This document shows, piece after piece, positions 1-6,528 of a DNA stretch of 17,297 bases. Position numbers and translations under genes: made by a program. The notes under the pieces were generated by a model that saw only the letters and a list, made by a program, of their open reading frames with translations, had not been told where the DNA came from and made no database searches. Position 1 is the stretch's first letter. Each line of letters starts with the position of its first letter. Source of the stretch: JBHEMK01 sp046262635 (lineage in GTDB: Bacteria; Actinomycetota; Thermoleophilia; Gaiellales; Gaiellaceae); the NCBI GenBank assembly GCA_046262635.1, contig JBHEMK010000044.1, forward strand, positions 1 through 17,297, written 5' to 3'.

Positions 1-89
1 TGGTCGGGGCGGGCAGACGCCGTGGCCACCAGGCCGAGGGTCAGCGCAAGCGCACACGCCCCCATCAGCCAAAGACGACGTCGGTGCAT
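1..89 (-). CDS. Exported protein, N-terminal fragment (signal peptide only)
   Basis: Only the first 29 codons lie in the window. The ATG at 89-87 follows a clear Shine-Dalgarno (GGAGGG, minus strand, about 4 nt before the ATG). The translation starts MHRRRLWLMGACALALTLG and runs to VATASARPD. It has a positively charged N-region, a hydrophobic core and an ATASA-type signal peptidase I site, so the product is exported. The mature part lies outside the window and the function cannot be told. The gene is divergent from the anti-sigma-like gene at 287, and the two share a roughly 200-bp intergenic region containing an inverted repeat and a TATACT hexamer on this strand. Confidence 0.75.
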   Translation of the reverse strand, partial: MHRRRLWLMGACALALTLGLVATASARPD

Positions 90-191
90 CGTTCCCTCCG
101 TTTCGATGTGCGCCACGGTGTCACGGTGCGCAATTCCACCCCACGCCCCCGGACGGGAGCGTGGTCGTACGCCCCTGTGAGACGCGCGTGG

Positions 192-256
192 AGTATAAGA
201 GTTAGCAGTTCCATCATTCAGATGCCCGAGGCTGTCGATCACTTCAGGGTGCTAAC
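192..256. promoter_or_regulatory. Divergent promoter region with 7-bp inverted repeat
   Basis: GTTAGCA at 201-207 is matched by its reverse complement TGCTAAC at 250-256, 42 bp apart. The minus strand has TATACT at 197-192, a good -10 for the left gene, giving a leader of roughly 95 nt. The overlapping plus-strand TATAAG (194-199) could serve the right gene. The half-sites resemble CIRCE half-sites (TTAGCACTC), but the spacing is far from the 9 bp of CIRCE, so HrcA control is not claimed. No strong -35 is visible. Confidence 0.35.
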
Positions 257-286
257 TGTTGTTCCTCCCAGTCGTCTGACTCAGCG

Positions 287-733
287 ATGACGGGTCATTC
301 CCCCCGGTGTGACCGCGCTCGCCTCTGGGCCTCGCTTGCCGCCGACGGCGAGATCTCGGAGCTCGAGGACGCCTTCCTGGCTGCCCACGTCGCCGCCTGC
401 CCGGCCTGCGCAACGTACGCCGCCGGTCTCGGCGGGCTGGTCGAGGCGGTTCGCGCGGCGCCGCCGGTCGAGCCCGCGCGCCTGCTCTTCCGGCGCGAGG
501 CCTTCAGGTATTCGCATCGACGTGCACTGCAGGTGGTGGCGACGGCGGCCGCGGTCGTGGCCGCCCTCGGCCTCGGGCATCTGACGGCGTCGTTCACCTC
601 TCCCGGGGGGTCGAGCAGGCCGTCGCGCGCCGCCATCGCCGCGACGCAGGAACCGTATTTCGAGCGCTCCCTGCTTGCGCTGCTCGGCCGCTCCTCGCAG
701 CGGCCGCGCCACGGCAGCATGCTGCCGGTCTAG
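287..733 (+). CDS. Membrane anti-sigma factor-like zinc-finger protein
   Basis: 148 aa. The N-terminal half resembles the zinc-binding anti-sigma (ZAS / zf-HC2) domain: a helix with LAADGEISELEDAFLAAH leads into H34-x3-C38-x2-C41. Residues about 79-98 form one hydrophobic segment, followed by a short polar tail with no recognised sensor domain. In known ZAS proteins the cytoplasmic zinc domain holds an ECF sigma factor and membrane anchoring links it to an envelope signal. No sigma gene is adjacent, which is unusual because the pair is normally co-transcribed sigma first; the upstream neighbour is divergent. The ATG at 287 has no good Shine-Dalgarno, but no better in-frame start precedes the zinc motif. 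The family call is fairly sure; the partner is unknown. Confidence 0.7.
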   Translation: MTGHSPRCDRARLWASLAADGEISELEDAFLAAHVAACPACATYAAGLGGLVEAVRAAPPVEPARLLFRREAFRYSHRRALQVVATAAAVVAALGLGHLTASFTSPGGSSRPSRAAIAATQEPYFERSLLALLGRSSQRPRHGSMLPV

Positions 734-1005
734 GCTGCGCGGAAGCCGGCTGCTCGGACATCCAGCCGCAACGAGCGGCCTCGCCGCCGGGGCCGAGGCG
801 CCGCCCGCCACGGGGAACCCGAGGACGAGCAGCGCGGCGGCCCCGTCCCGGGAGCGACTCGACCGACCGCCGCGGGTCGACACTCCTCGTGCGTCGTCTG
901 CTCCTTCTCTCGCGTCGGATCCCTCGCGCCGCTTGGGCAGCGCCTCCTCCCCCGGTAGAAGAGGGTCTCGGAGAGCCGACGCGGCACTCCGGAGCGGCCG
1001 GGGTT
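734..1005. other. Convergent intergenic region, no gene seen
   Basis: This lies between the 3' ends of the anti-sigma-like gene (+) and the metallopeptidase (-). Reading frames are open on both strands, but they are arginine-, proline- and alanine-rich in the way random GC-rich DNA is, and none has a credible start. No clear hairpin plus T-run terminator was found. Confidence 0.5.
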
Positions 1006-2079
1006 TCAGGGTTTGCTGACGACCATGCTGTAGGTACCTGCGCCGATGATCCGCGTGACCTTCAGCCGGTACGTCCGGGTACCGCAGACCGTCGCACGCA
1101 CCACGACGGACCCGCCGGCCGAGGTGGTTGCACGCCCGGCCGCGGCACCGGCCAGGGTCAGCACCACCAGCGAGTAGCGGGCCTTCGGCGGGGCATGCAG
1201 GGTGACGCGAAACGTTCCGTCGAGCGACGTCCCGACGGTCAGTGTCCGGCTCGGCTTCGCCCTGGTGAGCGAGCCCCCGAAACGTGCCGGTGCGCTCGGC
1301 GCCCAGGGCTCGAGGATGTCCTGCTCGAGCAAGGCGAGCGCCTGGTCGTCCGGGTAGAGCAGCCGGTCGACGACCTGCCAAGGAGCCTCGTCAACGCCTG
1401 CCATGCGCTCGTTCAGGACGCGGTAGCTTTCGGCGAAGGCCTCCCCCGGGTTCCGCCGGTAGTTCACGCCCTCGTCGCCCGGAAAGAGCTGGGAGGTGTT
1501 CGCCCGCGGGCAGACCGCCTCGTAGGTCGCCCAGCGCTTCGTGCCCCAGTCGACGGCCGCCCAGGGGGCGTCATCGCGCGAGGCGGCGACGTGGTGGCCG
1601 TACTCGTGCGTGACGACGGCCTCGGTGGAGGTACCGTCCGGAAGATCCTCTCCTGGGGCGACGAGCAGCGATTCGCCGTAGCAGGCCGACGCGTTCGGCC
1701 CGCAGAGCTGCTGCACCTCGGGCAGCGGCGCGAGATACATCGTCAGGTTGGAGATCTCGGCGCCGTGGACGAGGCTGGCGAGAAAGTCGGCCCAGCGCTG
1801 AAGCTCCGCCGGGTCCTGCGGGTAGCTCGCCGACGCGTAGAGGATCACCCGATCGCCCGTCGAGGCGGTCTGCACCCCACCCCAGGCGCCGACCGGCAAG
1901 CTGGCCCGGGCGCTCCTCGACGATGCGGGGAGCGTCCGGTCTGAGACGGCCCGCGGCATCCGGCCGATCTCGAGCCGGGCGGGCTGCTCGAGATGCGGCG
2001 TCGCGGCCGGGGCGGAGGAAGCTCCGACGAGGCAGGCCGCCGGGACGGCAACCAGCGCAAGAGCGAGCCGCGACGGCAC
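1006..2079 (-). CDS. Secreted HExxH zinc metallopeptidase-like protein
   Basis: 357 aa from the GTG at 2079-2077. A signal peptide covers about residues 1-26 (LALALVAVPAACLVGASSAPA), so the protein is probably extracellular. The middle holds HEYGHH at 158-163, the zinc-binding HExxH of zincin peptidases. NPGEAFAES at 210-218 follows about 50 residues later, with E213 or E217 as the likely third ligand, as in gluzincin-type folds. C126, C133 and C190 may form disulphides. Residues about 262-357 look like a beta-sandwich similar to bacterial pre-peptidase C-terminal domains (alternating hydrophobics, ending GTYSMVVSKP). I cannot assign a MEROPS family, and the substrate is unknown. The gene is preceded by an array of 11-bp direct repeats (2101-2143) like the one before the HtrA gene, suggesting shared control. 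Confidence 0.7.
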   Translation of the reverse strand: MPSRLALALVAVPAACLVGASSAPAATPHLEQPARLEIGRMPRAVSDRTLPASSRSARASLPVGAWGGVQTASTGDRVILYASASYPQDPAELQRWADFLASLVHGAEISNLTMYLAPLPEVQQLCGPNASACYGESLLVAPGEDLPDGTSTEAVVTHEYGHHVAASRDDAPWAAVDWGTKRWATYEAVCPRANTSQLFPGDEGVNYRRNPGEAFAESYRVLNERMAGVDEAPWQVVDRLLYPDDQALALLEQDILEPWAPSAPARFGGSLTRAKPSRTLTVGTSLDGTFRVTLHAPPKARYSLVVLTLAGAAAGRATTSAGGSVVVRATVCGTRTYRLKVTRIIGAGTYSMVVSKP

Positions 2080-2100
2080 CGACCGAGCGTCGCACCGCCA

Positions 2101-2143
2101 CCTAAGAGAAGGATGAGAACGGGCTAAGGAGTCCGTAAGAGGC
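2101..2143. promoter_or_regulatory. Array of four 11-bp direct repeats upstream of the metallopeptidase
   Basis: Plus-strand hexamers CTAAGA (2102-2107), ATGAGA (2113-2118), CTAAGG (2124-2129) and GTAAGA (2135-2140) sit exactly 11 bp apart. About 32 of 42 positions match the second array at 3280-3321. Direct repeats at one helical turn are the usual binding pattern of OmpR/PhoB-family response regulators (MprA, PhoB). The array begins 22 bp before the metallopeptidase GTG and overlaps the last codons and stop (2126-2124) of the truncated kinase. Confidence 0.65.
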
Positions 2144-3062
2144 GGGCCGAATGCGCGTCCCGCCTCCCTCCGGTCGCTCCCGCGTCCACGCGGGCGAGCT
2201 CGACCAGCGCGGCAACGAGCGCGGTCATCTCCTCGAGCTGCTCGACGACGTCGCGCAGGAGCTGATCGCGCTCGGCTGCGGGCAGCTCTGGCCCGCGCAA
2301 GAGGACCTCGATGTTCGTCCGCAGGGTCGTCAGCGGCGTGCGCAGCTCGTGCGACGCATCGGAGACAAGCTGATGCTGGGCCCGCACCGACTCCTCGAGC
2401 GCGGCGAGCATCGTGTTGAAGCTCACGGCGAGCCGGCTCAGCTCGCCGCGGCCGCGTGTATCGATCCGGCTTCCGAGGTCGCGCGTCTTCGTCACGTGCT
2501 CGCTGGCTGCGGTCAGCCGCCGGACCGGGGCGAGCGCCGTACGCGCCACCGCGAGCCCGAACGCGGCGGCCGGGCCGATCCCGCAGAACCCGACGAGGAT
2601 CAGGAACGTGCGGGCGCGGCGGAGCGCATGGTCGGTCTCGGCCAGGGGCAGCCCGATTTGCAGCGCCCAGGCGGCGGCGATCGGGACGGTCAGGATGCGC
2701 ATGTGTCTGCCCGAAACGGAGGCGTCGGCGAAGCTCGATCCTGACCGTCCCGCAGCGACGGCGCGGGCGGCCGCGGTGACCGGAATCGCCGCCGCCTCGT
2801 GCGGCGGCCGGATCGTGCGGCCGTCCCGGCCGACGAGCTGTAGATAGCCCGGAGCATCACCGAGCTCAGGGTTCGGGATGTCGCTGAAGAACGTGCCGCC
2901 GATCGACCCAGGCGAGATCGCAGCGGCCCGGCTGCGCAAGGCGTCGTCGGCCCGCCCGCGGAGCTCGCCGCGCACGACCACGTACGTGATCGCGGAGGCG
3001 AGCGCGACGGCGACCGCGACTGCGCCGGCAGAGACGAGCGTCAACCGGGCCCGGAAGCTCAT
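2124..3062 (-). CDS. Truncated MprB-like sensor histidine kinase (no ATPase domain)
   Basis: 312 aa. In order: TM1 about 10-30, an extracytoplasmic sensor about 31-150, TM2 about 152-173, HAMP about 174-226 (ending in the SFNTMLAALEES helix), and a HisKA dimerisation/phosphoacceptor domain with H-box SDASHELRTPLTTLR, phosphorylatable H238. The protein stops shortly after the second HisKA helix (ALVELARVDAGAT), so the whole HATPase_c domain (N, G1, F and G2 boxes, usually about 120-150 more residues) is missing. The final residues ending ARLLRTP are read from the 11-bp repeat array. It cannot autophosphorylate by itself, though it could still dimerise or act as a decoy. No cognate OmpR-family regulator is present in the window. 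The ATG at 3062 is the first start after an in-frame stop 27 nt upstream. Confidence 0.85.
   Translation of the reverse strand: MSFRARLTLVSAGAVAVAVALASAITYVVVRGELRGRADDALRSRAAAISPGSIGGTFFSDIPNPELGDAPGYLQLVGRDGRTIRPPHEAAAIPVTAAARAVAAGRSGSSFADASVSGRHMRILTVPIAAAWALQIGLPLAETDHALRRARTFLILVGFCGIGPAAAFGLAVARTALAPVRRLTAASEHVTKTRDLGSRIDTRGRGELSRLAVSFNTMLAALEESVRAQHQLVSDASHELRTPLTTLRTNIEVLLRGPELPAAERDQLLRDVVEQLEEMTALVAALVELARVDAGATGGRRDAHSARLLRTP
2139..2166. terminator. 8-bp inverted repeat inside the 3' end of the truncated kinase
   Basis: GAGGCGGG (2139-2146) pairs perfectly with CCCGCCTC (2159-2166) across a 12-nt loop. On the minus strand the stem is followed by TTACGG, not a T-run, so intrinsic termination is doubtful. 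It may be what remains of the region downstream of an originally complete kinase gene. Confidence 0.25.
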
Positions 3063-3279
3063 CGACGCCGTCTGAGCGAAGCAGAGCGTTCAGGCTGAAC
3101 AGGCATCAGCCCGCGCGGCCTCGCGCTGCGGACGCGGGGACGAGCCGGAGCTGTGAGCGGGCCGGAGCCGTCGGGTGCGTCCCCGGCCCGCTTGCGAAGG
3201 AGGGAGGTTCGCGCACTCGAGCGGGAGGGTCGGCAGTGATCCCGTCTCGAATGCCACGTTCCACAACCTCACATGAGGG
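3063..3279. other. Intergenic region between divergent kinase and htrA genes, strong hairpin
   Basis: No gene is supported here. In particular, no C-terminal end of an OmpR-family regulator precedes the kinase on the minus strand. A perfect 10-bp stem is present: AGCGGGCCGG at 3156-3165 with CCGGCCCGCT at 3183-3192, loop 17 nt, no adjacent T-run. It could be a terminator relic or an RNA structure in a leader. Confidence 0.45.
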
Positions 3280-3321
3280 CCTAAGAGCCGACTGAGAGCC
3301 GCCTAAGAAGTCCCTAAGAAG
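3280..3321. promoter_or_regulatory. Array of four 11-bp direct repeats upstream of htrA
   Basis: CTAAGA (3281-3286), CTGAGA (3292-3297), CTAAGA (3303-3308) and CTAAGA (3314-3319) are spaced exactly 11 bp. The last copy ends about 50 bp before the htrA start. Similarity to the 2101-2143 array continues slightly past it (CGGGCC in both). The pattern fits tandem dimers of an OmpR-family regulator; MprA, which controls pepD next to mprAB in mycobacteria, also uses spaced direct repeats. The regulator's identity is inferred from context. Confidence 0.7.
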
Positions 3322-3368
3322 GGCGGGCCTGTGAGTCGGCTCGCAGAGCAGGCTGCTCCAATGAGAAG

Positions 3369-4517
3369 GTGAGCCGCCGTGCCACCTTCCTCCTCGCGCT
3401 GCTCGCCGCCGCCGTGCTCGGCGCAGGAATCGGCGCGACCACGGTCGCGCTCGTCGACTTGCACCGGACGACGACGGTCGTACACGTAGCCGCGACCGTA
3501 AAGACGAAGTCGACGGCGAGTCGCACCGCCGCGCGGAGCGTCGACGAGGTCAGCCGCAGCGCGTCTCCGGGTGTGGTCGAGATCACCGTTGACTCGCCGG
3601 GCGGCTCGTCTCAGCCCTTCCCGTTCGGCAACCCGCGCGGCGGCCAGCGGGCGCAGGGCTCCGGCTTCGTCTACGACGACCAAGGCGACATCGTCACGAA
3701 CGAGCACGTCGTCGATGGCGCCAACTCGATCAGCGTCCGCTTCCCCGGGGGGCGGACGTTCGCTGCGACGCTCGTCGGCAAGGACTCCTCGACCGACCTC
3801 GCCGTGATCAGGGTCGCCGCGCCCGGATCTCTGCTCGACCCGCTGGGCCTGACCGACTCGGCCGCCGTCCAGGTCGGCGACGGCGTCGTCGCGATCGGCA
3901 GCCCGTTCGGGCTCGAGGGAACCGTCACGACCGGGATCGTCAGTGCGCTCCACCGGCAGATGCAGGCGCCGAACGGTTTCACGATCGACGACGCGATCCA
4001 AACCGATGCGGCGATCAACCATGGCAACTCGGGCGGTCCCTTGCTCGACCTGCGCGGGCGTGTGATCGGGGTCAACTCGCAGATCGAGAGCGACTCGGGC
4101 GGGAACGACGGTGTCGGCTTCGCCGTCCCATCGAACATGGTCAGGTCGGTCGTGTCGCAGCTGCTCTCGTCCGGCACCATCCGCCACGCGTACCTCGGCG
4201 TCTCCGTCCAGACGATCCCGGCGGCCGCTGCGGCCGGGCTGCACTCCCCAACCGGAGTCGCATTCATTCGGGTGCGGCCGCACACCGCGGCTGCGAAGGC
4301 CGGGTTGAAGGGGGCGACCGGCCTGCGGACGGTTGCCGGCGCGCCCTATCCGACCGGAGGCGACGTGGTCACGAAGATCGACGGCGCGAGGGTCGAAACG
4401 GCCGCCGAGCTGCGCGCGCAGATCGATGCGCACAAGCCCGGCGACACGGTCGAACTGACAGTTGTCCGGGCCGCCAGGATGCGCACCGTCACGGTCACGC
4501 TCGGCGCCCGGCCCTAG
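3369..4517 (+). CDS. HtrA/DegP-family serine protease with C-terminal PDZ domain (PepD-like)
   Basis: 382 aa. A single N-terminal transmembrane segment (about 5-30) anchors it with the protease outside. The trypsin-like domain (about 60-265) carries the full triad: H113 in TNEHVVDG, D143 in SSTDLAVI, S221 in HGNSGGPL. A PDZ domain follows (about 275-380: LGVSVQ, GGDVVTKIDG, GDTVELTVVR). HtrA proteases degrade or refold damaged extracytoplasmic proteins. The gene is divergent from an MprB-like kinase, recalling mycobacterial mprAB-pepD. The GTG at 3369 is the only start that keeps the membrane segment. GAGAAGG directly abuts it, closer than a normal Shine-Dalgarno. A four-codon frame ATG AGA AGG TGA (3361-3372) overlaps the start. 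Confidence 0.92.
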   Translation: MSRRATFLLALLAAAVLGAGIGATTVALVDLHRTTTVVHVAATVKTKSTASRTAARSVDEVSRSASPGVVEITVDSPGGSSQPFPFGNPRGGQRAQGSGFVYDDQGDIVTNEHVVDGANSISVRFPGGRTFAATLVGKDSSTDLAVIRVAAPGSLLDPLGLTDSAAVQVGDGVVAIGSPFGLEGTVTTGIVSALHRQMQAPNGFTIDDAIQTDAAINHGNSGGPLLDLRGRVIGVNSQIESDSGGNDGVGFAVPSNMVRSVVSQLLSSGTIRHAYLGVSVQTIPAAAAAGLHSPTGVAFIRVRPHTAAAKAGLKGATGLRTVAGAPYPTGGDVVTKIDGARVETAAELRAQIDAHKPGDTVELTVVRAARMRTVTVTLGARP

Positions 4518-4525
4518 CTCCGGGC
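4506..4525 (+). terminator. Small hairpin over the htrA stop codon
   Basis: GCCCGG (4506-4511) pairs with CCGGGC (4520-4525) around an 8-nt loop that contains the TAG stop (4515-4517). There is no T-run. It lies in the narrow gap between convergent genes and may help separate them. Confidence 0.25.
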
Positions 4526-4532
4526 TAGCGCG

Positions 4533-4839
4533 TCAGCGTGGCGGCGGGCCTGCAGGAGGTCGGCTGTCGAGTAGGCGGACGAGCAGGCCCGAGAGCTCGC
4601 GAATCTTCAGCGCGATCTCGAACGCGGTGGCTAGTTGACACCGCGGGCGACGCCGGTCGCCCCTTTGCGGCCCGGCGCCGTCGAGTCCCACCAGGTCGCC
4701 GAAGCTCCCGCGCGCGGCGATGACGATGTAGTGCACGTCGCGGAAGAGCACGGTCAGCTCCTGCACCCGCTTCGCCGCTCGAGCAGCCGCTCCAGTGCGA
4801 CCGGCTGCTCCGGAGCTCCTGCTCAAGCAACGAGGACAC
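4533..4839 (-). pseudogene. SIS-domain sugar-phosphate isomerase/deaminase remnant
   Basis: Three frames together recall the start of GlmS/AgaS-like SIS proteins. VSSLLEQEL (GTG at 4839, overlapping the nagA end by 17 nt) is in one frame, PEQPVALERLLERR in a second, and KRVQELTVLFRDVHYIVIAARGS in a third. The sequence then jumps to ATAFEIALKIRELSGLL, which matches a helix of the second SIS domain, and ends soon after at 4533. So there are two frameshifts, loss of most of the first SIS domain (including the usual S/T-rich phosphosugar loop), and a truncated C-terminus. Such proteins normally deaminate or isomerise glucosamine-6-phosphate and sit beside nagA. Only about 100 codons of a normal 330-350 remain. 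The frame-3 stretch alone is open from 4826 and could be annotated as a hypothetical protein. Confidence 0.65.
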
Positions 4840-5890
4840 GGACAATCTCGAGCCGGTCGTCGAGGACGACCAGGTCGGCCGGTCCGCCCGGCTCGAGCAC
4901 GCCGACGTCGGCTCGGCGCGCGACCCTTGCGGGCACGGAGGTCGCAGCCGAAATCGCGTCGAGCAGCGGAACGCCGAGGGCGTGCAGGTTGCGCACGGCG
5001 GCGACCATGGTCAGGCTGCTGCCCGCGAGGACGCCGTCGCGGCGCACGACGCCGTCGAGCATCTCCACCTCGACCGAGCCGAGCCGGTAGCGTCCGTCGC
5101 CGAGCCCCGCGCCCTCCATGGCGTCGGTGACGAGAGCAACCCGACCCGCGGCCGCGCGCCAGACGAGCAGTGCAGTCTCGGACGCGAGGTGGCTGCCGTC
5201 GACGATCATCTGGACGGTGACGTCGGGGCGTGCGAGGGCCGCCCCGGCGAGGCCGCCGTCACGCGAGCGGATCGGTCGCATCGCGTTGAAGACGTGGGTG
5301 ACCGTCGAGACACCGAGGTCGAAGGCCGCGCGAGCCTGCTCTGCGCTGGCGTCGGAGTGGCCGAGCGAGACGACGACACCACGCCCGAGCAGGAGCCGCG
5401 CCAGTTCGAGCGCACCGGCGAGTTCGGGCGCGAGCGTCACGTGGCGGACTGGCCCGGCCGCGAGCAGCCGCTCGAGCAGCGCGGGGTCGGGATCGCGGCG
5501 GTGCTCGACGGGGTGCATGCCGAGCCGGAGGGGCGAGAGGAACGGACCCTCGAGGTGGGCTCCGAGAATACGCGGCCCGCACGCCGCGCCAGCGAGCTCG
5601 GCGAGGGCGGCGCACAACGCCTCCTCGGGTGCGCAGATGAACGTCGGCTGGAACGCAGTCACGCCGGACTCGAGCAGCGACTCGCCCGCCCGGCCGTACC
5701 CGGCCGCGTCGGCAGTGAGGAAGTCGACTCCGCCGAAACCGTTGACGTGCAAGTCGACGAACCCCGGAACGGCTAATCCCTTGCGCGACGGCCCATGCAG
5801 GGCGCAGGCAACGACCGCCCCGTCGACCACCTCAACGTCGCCTCGCACGAGCTCGCCACCAATCACCGCCGCCTCGACCCCGAGCCTCAT
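4823..5890 (-). CDS. nagA: N-acetylglucosamine-6-phosphate deacetylase
   Basis: 355 aa. It hydrolyses GlcNAc-6-phosphate to glucosamine-6-phosphate and acetate in the cytoplasm. Amidohydrolase-fold landmarks are all present: DLHVNGF (46-52), HLEGPFLSP with metal ligand E114, GHSDA with H178, THVFNAMRP with H199, VTDAM with catalytic D256, and GSSLTM (290-295). Length is slightly short of the usual 370-390, but no motif is lost. The ATG overlaps the stop of the murQ remnant (ATGA), and the nagA stop overlaps the SIS remnant, so this was one operon. It is the only gene of the four in the block without visible damage. Whether it is still transcribed is open, since the operon head is gone. Confidence 0.92.
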   Translation of the reverse strand: MRLGVEAAVIGGELVRGDVEVVDGAVVACALHGPSRKGLAVPGFVDLHVNGFGGVDFLTADAAGYGRAGESLLESGVTAFQPTFICAPEEALCAALAELAGAACGPRILGAHLEGPFLSPLRLGMHPVEHRRDPDPALLERLLAAGPVRHVTLAPELAGALELARLLLGRGVVVSLGHSDASAEQARAAFDLGVSTVTHVFNAMRPIRSRDGGLAGAALARPDVTVQMIVDGSHLASETALLVWRAAAGRVALVTDAMEGAGLGDGRYRLGSVEVEMLDGVVRRDGVLAGSSLTMVAAVRNLHALGVPLLDAISAATSVPARVARRADVGVLEPGGPADLVVLDDRLEIVRVLVA

Positions 5891-6528
5891 CCGTCCCTCC
5901 CGCTCCCGACCGCGACGCGAACTGAGCCACCGGCGCGATCGAGCCTGTTGCGGGCCTCCTCGGGTGCGATGCCGGCCAGCTGCGAGACGAGCGCGACCTT
6001 CGCGTCGCCGCCGGCCGCTGCGAGAGCCGACTCGATCTGCTCACCCCCGGCCCCGGAGGCGAGGGCGAGGCTTCGCCGGACGCGCGCGCGCAGCTTCGCC
6101 TTGTCCTGCACCACGCCGATCATCAGCCCGCCGTACGTGCGGCCGAGCCGGACCATCGTGACGGTCGAGATCGTGTTCAGGACGAGCTTCTGCGCCGTGC
6201 CCGCCTTCAGCCGAGTCGAACCTGCGCTCACCTCGGGGCCGACGACGACCGTAACGTCGTGGTCGACGCGCCGGCCGACTTCGGGGCCGCGGGCGCGGAC
6301 GACGCCGACGCGAAGCGCCCCGGCCTCTGCGGCCGCCTCGAGCGCGCCGAGAACGTACGGGGTCGAGTCGCCGGCACTGACCGCGACAACCGCACCGTCG
6401 CGGCCGACGGCGAGCTCGCGGATGTGGATGACCCCGGCCTCCCGGTCGACGGCGGCAAGCCGTCCGGAGGTTTCCGCGCCGGCGTAGACCAGACGGCCAC
6501 CACGCGCCAGCCGCGACCACCCGATCAC
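5887..6528 (-). pseudogene. murQ: N-acetylmuramic acid 6-phosphate etherase (murQ) remnant
   Basis: The 213-codon frame from GTG 6528 keeps unmistakable MurQ blocks: RGGRLVYAGAETSGRLAAVD (normally GAGTSGRL), STPYVLGALE, GPEVSAGSTRLKAGTAQK, LVLNTISTVTMVRLGRTYGG and RLDRAGGSVRVA. Normal MurQ has about 290-305 residues. The first 40 or so are absent. After AAVD the segment with ECPPTF and the following acidic region is deleted; this carries the catalytic glutamates (Glu83 and Glu114 in the E. coli enzyme). The normal ASGRTPYV is SAGDSTPYV here. The product would bind a phosphosugar at most and should not cleave the ether. The GTG overlaps the permease stop (GTGA), and the TGA overlaps the nagA ATG. 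Confidence 0.85.

Noticed and set aside
201..256. CIRCE (HrcA) operator
   Set aside because: The half-sites are partly similar, but the gap is 42 bp instead of 9 and the right arm matches poorly; no heat-shock gene is adjacent.
84..290. 68-codon plus-strand frame ending in an ATGA overlap with the anti-sigma-like ATG
   Set aside because: It starts inside the divergent gene, covers the promoter region, has mixed third positions and no recognisable domain; the overlap is probably chance.
281..1381. Long minus-strand open frame of 366 codons
   Set aside because: It runs antisense through the anti-sigma-like gene and out of frame into the metallopeptidase; its composition is arginine-rich, as in GC-rich shadow frames, and it has no domain.
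3303..4433. Minus-strand open frame of 376 codons opposite htrA
   Set aside because: It is a mirror of the htrA coding frame with the Arg/Asp/Gly-rich content of a shadow; htrA itself has all motifs.
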